Source: Nitrospira sp. (GTDB lineage Bacteria > Nitrospirota > Nitrospiria > Nitrospirales > Nitrospiraceae). Taken from it: a stretch of 50,448 bases of DNA. Both the position numbers and the translations under genes were made by a program. The stretch lies in NCBI GenBank assembly GCA_015903945.1, contig JABMDL010000014.1:1-50448 (forward strand), in the 5' to 3' direction. A model generated the notes under the pieces. That model ran no database searches, was not told the DNA's origin, and was given only the letters and a program-made list of their open reading frames with translations. This document shows positions 36,876-43,171 of the stretch, piece by piece. Numbering within the stretch: the first letter of the stretch is position 1; every line of letters begins with the position of its first letter.

Positions 36876-36904
36876 ATTGTATTGTAATGTCCAATGTTTG
36901 TCAA
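36876..36904 (-). promoter_or_regulatory. Promoter of CarH-like gene 1
   Basis: TTGACA (36904-36899), 17-bp spacer, TACAAT (36881-36876) on the minus strand. An ACATTGGACAT box (complement at 36887-36897) lies between the two elements, so a bound regulator would repress its own gene. Predicted transcription start is only about 5 nt before the ATG. Confidence 0.72.
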
Positions 36905-36923
36905 ATAATAATAATTAATACAC

Positions 36924-36960
36924 TTGACACATTGGACATCATGGTATATACATTAGACAT
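36924..36960 (+). promoter_or_regulatory. Promoter and operator boxes of the cytochrome operon
   Basis: TTGACA (36924-36929), 17-bp spacer, TATACA (36947-36952). ACATTGGACAT (36929-36939) and ACATTAGACAT (36950-36960) overlap the -35 side of the spacer and the -10 edge. The same arrangement occurs at 41541-41577. Confidence 0.75.
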
Positions 36961-37000
36961 AGCAGAAACAAACAGTGAACATACAAATAAGGAGTTCATC

Positions 37001-37618
37001 ATGGCAGGCAAGATCCGCCACTACTTAAGCGCGTCGGGTGGCGCCCTGCTTCTTGGCGCCTTTCTCATGGTTGGAGGGATCGCTGTGGTCTTCGGCGGGG
37101 AGCATGCCCTCTCGAGAACTGAGTTCTGCGTGAGCTGCCATTCCCAAACCTACCCATATGAGGAGCTAAAAAAGTCGTCCCACTATGGGGCGCTAGGGGC
37201 GGATCCAGGCTGCAAGGACTGCCATGTTCCGCAAGGCTTGGGAAATTTCCACCTGGCCCTCTGGACCCACATCTATGATGGGACAAGGGCAGTCCTCGCG
37301 GAGATGAAATATGACTACTCGACGATAGAGAAATTCAACGAGCGCCGGCCAATCATGGCCCACTATGCGCGCATGTCCCTCAAAAATTGGGACAGCGTCA
37401 CTTGCCGGGAGTGCCACAAGAATGCCAAGCCACCCGGGGCATCGGCGAAGGCCGCACATAAGAAGATGGAAACCGAAGGCGCCACCTGCATTGATTGCCA
37501 TCAGAATCTCGTCCACAAGAAAGTCCCGGAGAGCGATCTCAATGCGAGTCGAGTTCAGGGTGTGATGGTCTTGAAAGAAGTGCAAAAAGAAACAGAAGAC
37601 AAGGATGAGAAGGACTAG
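37001..37618 (+). CDS. Tetraheme cytochrome c, NapC/NirT type
   Basis: 205 residues from ATG 37001 with AAGGAG upstream. An N-terminal TM helix (residues 12-32) anchors it, and four CxxCH motifs follow: CVSCH (43-47), CKDCH (71-75), CRECH (135-139), CIDCH (163-167). This is the four-haem NapC/NirT/NrfH layout: a quinol-oxidising inner-membrane electron donor to periplasmic partners. The C-terminal tail (about 170-205) is highly charged. It is the first gene behind the CarH-like operator and is followed by a cytochrome c-FGE fusion. A decayed fragment of a paralogue lies at 38960-39112. Confidence 0.93.
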   Translation: MAGKIRHYLSASGGALLLGAFLMVGGIAVVFGGEHALSRTEFCVSCHSQTYPYEELKKSSHYGALGADPGCKDCHVPQGLGNFHLALWTHIYDGTRAVLAEMKYDYSTIEKFNERRPIMAHYARMSLKNWDSVTCRECHKNAKPPGASAKAAHKKMETEGATCIDCHQNLVHKKVPESDLNASRVQGVMVLKEVQKETEDKDEKD

Positions 37619-37660
37619 TTTATCCCTCGTGACCCGTCCTAATCCAAAGTCAACAGGACG

Positions 37661-37700
37661 TTGTCCAATTGATAGTAAAACACTACTCAGATGTCCAATA
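37661..37700 (+). promoter_or_regulatory. Additional CarH-box-like sites before the cytochrome-FGE gene
   Basis: TTGTCCAAT (37661-37669) and ATGTCCAAT (37691-37699) are reverse-complement forms of ATTGGACAT/ACATTRGACAT. A weak promoter reading TTGTCC-17-TACTCA overlaps the first. They may allow a second point of control. Confidence 0.45.
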
Positions 37701-37727
37701 AGTTGAGGTAGCAAGAGGAGGTCGCGC

Positions 37728-38930
37728 ATGAGTGGCAGGAGGATCGCGCAATGCATCATGGTGCTGGTATCGGGCATGACTCTCTCAGGAGCGATCGCCG
37801 CTTCGGCAGAACTCATGCCGTTGGATCCAGTTCCGGCTCCCTATGCAGACAAACACATGCCCGCCGGTTGGTGGACGGATCCTAAGGTCATTGAGGAGGG
37901 AAAAAAGATTTATGTCGGTGAAGCCGACCCGCTTGTCTCCTGTACTGGCTGCCATGGCGAAGACGGTGAACCGGTAAGAAGTGGGGAGGGGGTTCGGAGC
38001 CTGAAAAATACTAAACGCTTCTCAGACAGCTATTGGTTCTGGCGGGTGGCGGAAGGGATTCCAAAGACGCCAATGATGCCATGGAAATCGCTCCTCTCAG
38101 AAGACCAGATCTGGCAAGTTGTCGCATTCATGCATACCTTCTCGCATGGAGGGAAACCTGTCGAACACAAAGATTATACGGGGTACAAGCGACCGGAGAA
38201 GATCAAGCCCAAGAATGTGGCGCCGATGGTCCTCGTGCCAGCCGGGGAATTTACCATGGGGAGCAACGAAGGTAATGACAATGAAAAGCCCGAACACAAG
38301 GTCTTTCTCAATGCTTATTATATGGATGTCTATGAAGTAACGGTCGGGCAATACGCGAAGTTTCTGGAATCTGCCAGTATATACCCACCGCCGAAGTGGA
38401 CGACGATGAACGAGCCGCCTCATCAGAAGCGCCCGGTTGTCAATGTTGATTGGGCGGATGCGAACAGCTATTGCAAGTGGGCCGGCAAGCGGCTGCCGAC
38501 CGAAGCCGAATGGGAGAAGGCGGCACGGGGAACGGATGGGCGCATCTATCCCTGGGGTAACGATCCACCCGATCCGCTCCGCGCTAATTATGGGAAGGAG
38601 AAGGAGAAGTGGAACAACCATGATGCGCTGGTGCCGGTGGGGCAATTGAAAGACGGCAAGAGTCCCTATGGGATCTATGATCTGGCGGGGAATGTCTGGG
38701 AATGGGTGAGCGACTGGTATGACCCAGACTATTATGCGACCAGCCCATCGCGAAACCCGCTAGGACCGAAAAGCGGCAAATACAAGGTGATGCGGGGCGG
38801 CTCGTGGGACCTCCCCCCAGAGCAACTGCGATCTACGCGTCGAGACTTTAACATATCATCGACCACAGACTACGACTCGCCTGCGTATCGGAACTTCAAC
38901 AGTGGGTTCCGGTGTGCGAAGAGTCCGTAG
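37728..38930 (+). CDS. Cytochrome c fused to FGE/SUMF1-like domain
   Basis: 400 residues from ATG 37728 with AGGAGG upstream. Signal peptide (cleavage near SAE), class I cytochrome c domain with CTGCH (72-76) and a candidate distal Met at 116 or 117 (TPMMPWK). From about residue 165 follows an FGE-sulfatase (SUMF1) domain: MVLVPAGEFTMGSN, RLPTEAEWEKAARG, YPWGN, DLAGNVWEWVSDW, and RGGSW...GFRCAKSP. The two catalytic cysteines of formylglycine-generating enzymes, expected shortly after RGGS, are absent, so oxidase activity of the classic kind is doubtful. Periplasmic; the haem may shuttle electrons to or from the FGE-like part or the NapC protein upstream. Confidence 0.9.
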   Translation: MSGRRIAQCIMVLVSGMTLSGAIAASAELMPLDPVPAPYADKHMPAGWWTDPKVIEEGKKIYVGEADPLVSCTGCHGEDGEPVRSGEGVRSLKNTKRFSDSYWFWRVAEGIPKTPMMPWKSLLSEDQIWQVVAFMHTFSHGGKPVEHKDYTGYKRPEKIKPKNVAPMVLVPAGEFTMGSNEGNDNEKPEHKVFLNAYYMDVYEVTVGQYAKFLESASIYPPPKWTTMNEPPHQKRPVVNVDWADANSYCKWAGKRLPTEAEWEKAARGTDGRIYPWGNDPPDPLRANYGKEKEKWNNHDALVPVGQLKDGKSPYGIYDLAGNVWEWVSDWYDPDYYATSPSRNPLGPKSGKYKVMRGGSWDLPPEQLRSTRRDFNISSTTDYDSPAYRNFNSGFRCAKSP

Positions 38931-38959
38931 GGCTTAAAACTTGGCTCTGTCATCGCCGT

Positions 38960-39112
38960 GGGGGGTGTATCGATCGCCATCAGAACCTGGTGCAAAAGGA
39001 ACTATCGGAGATGAACCTCAACGCTAGTAAAGAGCGGGACACAATGGTGCTGAAGGAGAGAAGAAAGGGGGTGACTGACATACCGCTCTTAACCGATCAG
39101 GGTGCTCTCTAA
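38960..39112 (+). pseudogene. Remnant of a second napC-like gene (3' end only)
   Basis: The frame from 38960 reads GGCIDRHQNLVQKELSEMN...LNASKERDTMVLKER. It aligns residue by residue with the C-terminus of the cytochrome at 37001-37618 (ATCIDCHQNLVHKKVPESD...LNASRVQGVMVLKEV). The last haem motif has changed from CIDCH to CIDRH, so it could not bind haem, and no upstream haem region or start exists. It is a leftover from tandem duplication. Confidence 0.8.
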
Positions 39113-39178
39113 ACCCTCACGGGTGAGCACATTATCAATAGCTGTCGTTGTTTTCACATTAAACCGAGGAGGTATCCC

Positions 39179-39514
39179 ATGCGTTCCATTCGAAAAGTGG
39201 TCGGTGCGATGTCTTGTGCTTGCTTGCTGTGCCTTGGTCTGTCTGACACCGCGGTACTTGCTGCAGACGATAATATGCAACTTGGTCCAGCTGGTGAGCG
39301 GATAGGCGGTCAAGCTGGTCACAAGGCGGAGAAAGAGAAACTACAGGGCGTAGGAGGCAAACCCTCCAGTGGCAGGGTAGGCGGTCAAGCTGGAGAGAAA
39401 CAATCCAAAGAAAAGCTGAAGGGCGTAATTGCTGACGATGCTGATCACAGAATGGGCGGTCAAGCCGGTCACAAGGGTGCTGAAGATTTGCTGGAGCGCC
39501 CCGCGAAAAAGTGA
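39179..39514 (+). CDS. Small secreted protein with three GGQAG repeats
   Basis: 111 residues from ATG 39179 with GAGGAGG upstream. Signal peptide to about residue 29 (VLAAD). The mature part is three copies of R-x-GGQAG-x-K-x-x-x-E-x-L at residues 41-58, 66-83 and 91-107, spaced 25 residues. The repeats are hydrophilic and probably helical or disordered, slightly like stress (KGG/LEA-type) repeats. I do not know the family. Likely periplasmic. Confidence 0.78.
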   Translation: MRSIRKVVGAMSCACLLCLGLSDTAVLAADDNMQLGPAGERIGGQAGHKAEKEKLQGVGGKPSSGRVGGQAGEKQSKEKLKGVIADDADHRMGGQAGHKGAEDLLERPAKK

Positions 39515-39564
39515 CGTCGGTCCAGTTTCGAGACAGGAAGTAACTGTGTCGGCGAGTCACCTGA

Positions 39565-39591
39565 CCGAGGATGGCATCCTGCCATCCTCGG
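39565..39591. terminator. Perfect 12-bp hairpin
   Basis: CCGAGGATGGCA (39565-39576) and TGCCATCCTCGG (39580-39591) with loop TCC, 50 nt after the GGQAG gene. No T run follows, so it may be a processing or attenuating hairpin instead of an intrinsic terminator. Confidence 0.55.
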
Positions 39592-39685
39592 CTTCAGGGC
39601 AGCCCCTCCAGTGTCACGGTCCGGTGCCCGCATCTACGAGGTGGTTTCGATGAGCGGCTTCTAACGTCTTTGAGGAAGGGGGGGA

Positions 39686-40072
39686 ATGCATATGACACGA
39701 AACCACACACGACTTGCCGTAGCGCTGACAGGAGCAGCGGCCATGGTCCTCACCACCACTCTGCCTCTTCAATCAACATTCGGCGAAGGTGGGGCACGAC
39801 GTGATGTCGTGCGTCAGGAACAGCAAAACGTCAAGGATGCCACTACGCACGCCAGGGAAGCAGTGGAACACGGCGAACAGGGTCATGCCGAGAAGCTTGT
39901 GACCCATGCCGAAGCGGCGCTGCAGCTCGCCATGAAGGGAGGCGAGGACCCGCATGTGGCAGAAGCGATGACCAATCTGAAAGCAGCGATTGAGCATGGC
40001 AAGGCTGGTCATGCTGACGTGGCCACGAAACATGCCGAAAATGCCGTCACCCATCTCTCTCAAATCAAGTAA
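39686..40072 (+). CDS. SmbP-like small metal-binding protein
   Basis: 128 residues; ATG 39686 or 39692. Signal peptide to about residue 33. The mature protein is a His-rich four-helix-like repeat: THAREAVEHGEQGHAEKLVTHAEAA and later AIEHGKAGHADVATKHAENAVTHL (each given here across a natural break). This heptad-spaced His pattern is the hallmark of SmbP from Nitrosomonas europaea, a periplasmic copper and divalent-metal binding protein. It probably buffers metal in the periplasm. Confidence 0.88.
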   Translation: MHMTRNHTRLAVALTGAAAMVLTTTLPLQSTFGEGGARRDVVRQEQQNVKDATTHAREAVEHGEQGHAEKLVTHAEAALQLAMKGGEDPHVAEAMTNLKAAIEHGKAGHADVATKHAENAVTHLSQIK

Positions 40073-40109
40073 CGTATGAACAACTCTCACGAAAGAGGGC
40101 TTGTACGAT

Positions 40110-40135
40110 CGGGCAGGAGACAATCATCCTGCCCG
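40110..40135. terminator. Bidirectional terminator-like hairpin
   Basis: CGGGCAGGA (40110-40118) and TCCTGCCCG (40127-40135) with an 8-nt loop, placed exactly between the convergent SmbP and DCC genes. Confidence 0.68.
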
Positions 40136-40136
40136 T

Positions 40137-40544
40137 TCACAGGCTGTCCCGGCTTGTAGGACCTGTGCATGTGTCTCCTGCGCAGGCGTGCAGGCGACCG
40201 GTGAGCCTCAAGCGGTTCCGTGCGAACCATGCATAGGCATTCAAGACAAGTGGCTCGACGAAAGAAAAACGGCTGAGCCTCGCCAAGAATCCCAGGCCGA
40301 CTGCCTCCCACATAGCCCGGAACACATCGACGCCGGTGATGACGGTCCCGTCACCCCAACGGGCATGGATGATTCTCCCAAGCTCAGCGGGAGATATGTT
40401 TAGTGAGGTCGGGGCAAAGTCCGGCCGTGAAAAGTCTGAAAATTTCAACCTCCCACGCCTGTCCAAGCGCCTCATAAGGGCGATTTCTCGATCGCAAATA
40501 GGGCAGGCTCCATCGAAGAATACGGTGAGCGGGTATGATGCCAT
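40137..40544 (-). CDS. DCC-family thiol-disulfide oxidoreductase-like protein (DUF393)
   Basis: 135 residues. The hallmark DGACPICDRE occurs at the N-terminus (family motif D-x-x-C-P-x-C), followed by a thioredoxin-like pattern and a late R-x-N-R region. The CPIC pair suggests a redox role. DCC genes are often found near photolyases and B12-type MerR regulators. It lies 18 nt downstream of CarH-like gene 2 and is probably co-transcribed with it. Confidence 0.87.
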   Translation of the reverse strand: MASYPLTVFFDGACPICDREIALMRRLDRRGRLKFSDFSRPDFAPTSLNISPAELGRIIHARWGDGTVITGVDVFRAMWEAVGLGFLARLSRFSFVEPLVLNAYAWFARNRLRLTGRLHACAGDTCTGPTSRDSL

Positions 40545-40562
40545 CTGATCGGCCTCTCCCGG

Positions 40563-41480
40563 TTACCCGCGAGAGACGGTGTGTCTTATCAATCGATCCA
40601 GCCTGTGATCCAAGTCAGCGAAATTCTCCAGAACCGTAATATCGTACTTCATGAAAAGGTCACGCATGGCGAGCGCGCCATGTCCGCCGACGGCTAGATC
40701 GGAAGCGGGACGCACTTCACCGGCAAGGGCGTGAACCAGCTCAGTCGCATGGGCCTCGGGAAGTGCGACAGGAAATGACATGATGGTCAGATCCGGCTCC
40801 ACCTGCTCACAGAGCCTGGTCAGTGAGACGAGCGGCACATTGGCTCCCAAATAGTGAACTCGGCAGCCGCGAACACGACATCGATATGCCACTGCAAACG
40901 CGGCAATGTCGTGTTCCTCGCCGGGCGGGCAGGCCACGACCACCTTGGCGCCATACTCAGCCACGGGAAGCTGATTCATGGCCGAGAAAACCTTCTGTTG
41001 GATTTGCCGCGTGACGTAATGTTCGATGGCCACATCCAGATGACCATCGTGCCAGAGCTGCCCCACCTGCTCCTGAAGCGGGAGCAAGATCCCATGCAGC
41101 GCTTCTTCAAAGGGAATTACCGCCACGGCGCCGTTCAAACGCTTCTCAAACATCACACGATTGAAGGGACTCAAGCTGGACAGGAGTTCCTGCAGGAGTT
41201 TGCTGAAGGCATTGTCGACGAATGACACTTGCGGCGCACTGGCTTGTGCTCGCCTCAACAACTCCTCACGTCCTAGTTTGGACAGCTCGCCGATCGAGGC
41301 TCCCGTATCCAGCTGCTCCTTCAGGAACCTCAGCAACGCGACATCTTCATCGGAATAATTGCGATAACGATTGGCTCCTCGAGTCGGTTTTAGGATTTCA
41401 AACCGTCGTTCCCACACGCGGATAACATCTCGCGAGAGGCCTGTAAGTTTTGCAACTCTATGAATTCTATAAGTATTCAT
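40563..41480 (-). CDS. MerR-family regulator with cobalamin-binding domain, CarH/LitR-like (paralogue 2)
   Basis: 305 residues from ATG 41480, the same length as paralogue 1 and alignable without gaps. MerR domain 4-75. W143, H144, E153, H154 and H190 are all kept. The lower-ligand motif is EEHDIA instead of ExHxxG, so the Gly after the His is replaced by Ala, a possible change in cofactor affinity. It is divergent from the operon starting at 41619 and followed by the DCC gene. As for paralogue 1, the predicted message is nearly leaderless. Confidence 0.92.
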   Translation of the reverse strand: MNTYRIHRVAKLTGLSRDVIRVWERRFEILKPTRGANRYRNYSDEDVALLRFLKEQLDTGASIGELSKLGREELLRRAQASAPQVSFVDNAFSKLLQELLSSLSPFNRVMFEKRLNGAVAVIPFEEALHGILLPLQEQVGQLWHDGHLDVAIEHYVTRQIQQKVFSAMNQLPVAEYGAKVVVACPPGEEHDIAAFAVAYRCRVRGCRVHYLGANVPLVSLTRLCEQVEPDLTIMSFPVALPEAHATELVHALAGEVRPASDLAVGGHGALAMRDLFMKYDITVLENFADLDHRLDRLIRHTVSRG

Positions 41481-41493
41481 ATTCAATAACTGG

Positions 41494-41522
41494 ATCCTAT
41501 TATAATGTTCAACGTTTGTCAA
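41494..41522 (-). promoter_or_regulatory. Promoter of CarH-like gene 2
   Basis: TTGACA (41522-41517), 17-bp spacer, TAGGAT (41499-41494) on the minus strand; a TATAAT lies at a 12-bp spacing. An ACGTTGAACAT box (complement 41505-41515) sits between the elements. Confidence 0.65.
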
Positions 41523-41540
41523 AATATCAAAAAATAACAC

Positions 41541-41598
41541 TTGACACATTAGACAATTTGGCTTATACATTAGACATACTTATGACAAACATTGAACC
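41541..41598 (+). promoter_or_regulatory. Promoter and operator boxes of the second target operon
   Basis: TTGACA (41541-41546), 17-bp spacer, TATACA (41564-41569). Boxes ACATTAGACAA (41546-41556), ACATTAGACAT (41567-41577) and a weaker ACATTGAACC (41589-41598). Layout matches 36924-36960. Confidence 0.73.
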
Positions 41599-41618
41599 GC
41601 AATCCAATGGAGGTCATC

Positions 41619-41912
41619 ATGGCGAGAGCGGAGCAAAAAGAGACAGTCGGTCAGATAAAGAGTCAATCAGCTCTCTCTTCGGCACTGCTTCACTCATCCT
41701 GCCTGAGATGCGGCGGTTTCATGGTCAAGGAGGTGTCTACGGATCTGCTGAACAGCGCGGGCGAGTTGGAATGTGTCACGACACGATGCGTGCAGTGCGG
41801 TGACATCCTCGATCCTCTCATCTTGCAGAATCGCAGCATTCGTCAACAGACGATGACGGTCCGGCATGCAGCACAATCTTTGCGGAGCAATAAGGCAATG
41901 CACCTTCGATAG
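41619..41912 (+). CDS. Small zinc-ribbon protein
   Basis: 97 residues from ATG 41619 with GGAGG 7 nt upstream. CLRCGGFMVKE and, 28 residues later, CVQCGDILDP form a two-knuckle zinc ribbon, similar in layout to the 50-residue protein at 20486-20638. No signal peptide, so cytoplasmic. It is the first gene behind the second CarH-like operator. The following gap to 42139 has no convincing gene. Confidence 0.78.
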   Translation: MARAEQKETVGQIKSQSALSSALLHSSCLRCGGFMVKEVSTDLLNSAGELECVTTRCVQCGDILDPLILQNRSIRQQTMTVRHAAQSLRSNKAMHLR

Positions 41913-42100
41913 ATATGTTGTCATCGCTGGGGGGTTGATAAGTTTGAATTACGCTGATCAATCATGTGTAACTTTCGAAACCGATTTGCTGGTGCAAAGA
42001 CTCAACCAAGAGATGTTCACTTTGGATCATCTACTTTATCGCGACAATGCGATCATGGACGTCGTCTTTTTGGAATCGATCCACAGCACTAGTCATCAAG

Positions 42101-42121
42101 CCAGGGTGGTCCTGGTGTTTT
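42101..42121 (+). terminator. Possible weak terminator
   Basis: CCAGG (42101-42105) and CCTGG (42111-42115) with a 5-nt loop, followed by TGTTTT. It would partly separate the zinc-ribbon gene from the FGE gene. Confidence 0.35.
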
Positions 42122-42139
42122 AAACCAAGGGGGTATCTT

Positions 42140-43105
42140 ATGCGGAGTCAAACTGTGTTTCAGGTCGGAGTGGGGGTGGCATTGATGGTTGGAGCCGTCA
42201 CTCTTGCAACAGCAGCGGACGTGCCGAGCAGGGACAAGGATATGGTCCTCATCCCAAAGGGCGAGTTTACCATGGGGAGTAGCGAACATTCGGATGAAGC
42301 AAGGCATCAGGTCGTGCTTGATGCCTATCTCATCGACAAGTTCGAAGCCTCGAATGCACGATACAAAGAGTTCATGAAGGCTGCCGGTCACCCGGCCCCA
42401 GCCTATTGGGATGACCCGCGGCTGAACAAGTCGAACCATCCGGTTGTCGGTGTGAGCTGGACTGATGCAAACGCATTCTGCAAATGGGAGGGCAAGCGTC
42501 TTCCGACTGAGGCAGAGTGGGAAAGAGCGGCAAAAGGACCAGACGGAGACAATCATTATCCATGGGGACACACACTTGACCCGAAAAAGGCCAATTATGG
42601 TCAGAACGTCGGCCGCACAACGCCCGTGGATTCCTATCCCGAGGGGGTTAGCGGATTTGGCGTCTACAACATGGCCGGCAACGTCTTTGAGTGGGTCGAG
42701 GATTGGTACGACCTCAACTACTACAAACAGAGCCCGGCCATGAACCCGCGGGGAGCCGAGAAGGGCTACAACTTTGCGAACCAAGGACCAGTGCGGGTGC
42801 TACGAGGCGGTTCCTGGCTCGCGCCCGAAAGCTCACTGCATACAAGCCATCGATTCTGGAATCAGCCTGACAATAACTCCTACGGCGTCGGCCTCGGATT
42901 CCGTTGCGCCAAGTCGGCCCAGACGGTGTCCGACGAAGCCGTGCAGACAGGTCGCGACGCATTCATTCAGGCGTTAGTTGCGATGGGTGCTGAAAAGCAC
43001 GCTGAGGCATTGGCCGCCATTGAGAAGGCATTGGTCTCGGATCCGGGAAACAGGGAGTATCTCGCTACCCGTGAACTGATCCAAAAGAGCATGAAGAAGA
43101 AATAG
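42140..43105 (+). CDS. Secreted FGE/SUMF1-like protein with short C-terminal helical extension (copy 2)
   Basis: 321 residues from ATG 42140 (AAGGGGG upstream). Signal peptide ends near TAADV. FGE domain about 35-265 with LIPKGEFTMGSSEH, RLPTEAEWERAAKG, YPWGH, MAGNVFEWVEDW and RGGSWLAPE...LGFRCAKSA. The catalytic cysteine pair of true FGE is missing. Residues 270-321 form a TPR-like helical hairpin (HAEALAAIEKALVSDPGN), suggesting protein contacts. Periplasmic. Close relative of the gene at 44796-45848. Confidence 0.88.
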   Translation: MRSQTVFQVGVGVALMVGAVTLATAADVPSRDKDMVLIPKGEFTMGSSEHSDEARHQVVLDAYLIDKFEASNARYKEFMKAAGHPAPAYWDDPRLNKSNHPVVGVSWTDANAFCKWEGKRLPTEAEWERAAKGPDGDNHYPWGHTLDPKKANYGQNVGRTTPVDSYPEGVSGFGVYNMAGNVFEWVEDWYDLNYYKQSPAMNPRGAEKGYNFANQGPVRVLRGGSWLAPESSLHTSHRFWNQPDNNSYGVGLGFRCAKSAQTVSDEAVQTGRDAFIQALVAMGAEKHAEALAAIEKALVSDPGNREYLATRELIQKSMKKK

Positions 43106-43120
43106 GAGCAGAACTGACGG

Positions 43121-43140
43121 AGGGGGGCCTTCGCCCCCTT
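43121..43140 (+). terminator. GC-rich terminator-like hairpin
   Basis: GGGGGC (43123-43128), loop CTTC, GCCCCC (43133-43138), then TT. It lies 16 nt after the FGE copy 2 stop and may end or attenuate that transcript. Confidence 0.55.
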
Positions 43141-43171
43141 CCCGTAAGCCAGGTTATGCGGGAGGTCTCTC

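Noticed and set aside
37001..37618. Identity as nitrite reductase subunit NrfH specifically
   Set aside because: Four haems and one TM helix fit NapC, NirT and NrfH alike, and no NrfA or NapA is in the window.
38912..39112. Open frame that could be taken as a 66-residue gene
   Set aside because: Its first part overlaps the end of the cytochrome-FGE gene in another frame and the rest is a decayed napC C-terminus; recorded as a pseudogene remnant.
41499..41504. TATAAT as the -10 of CarH-like gene 2
   Set aside because: It is only 12 bp from the TTGACA; the 17-bp-spaced TAGGAT matches the layout at the first locus better, though this is not certain.
41866..42123. 85-residue open frame between the zinc-ribbon gene and FGE copy 2
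   Set aside because: No ribosome site, overlaps the end of the zinc-ribbon gene, and no recognisable pattern; treated as non-coding.
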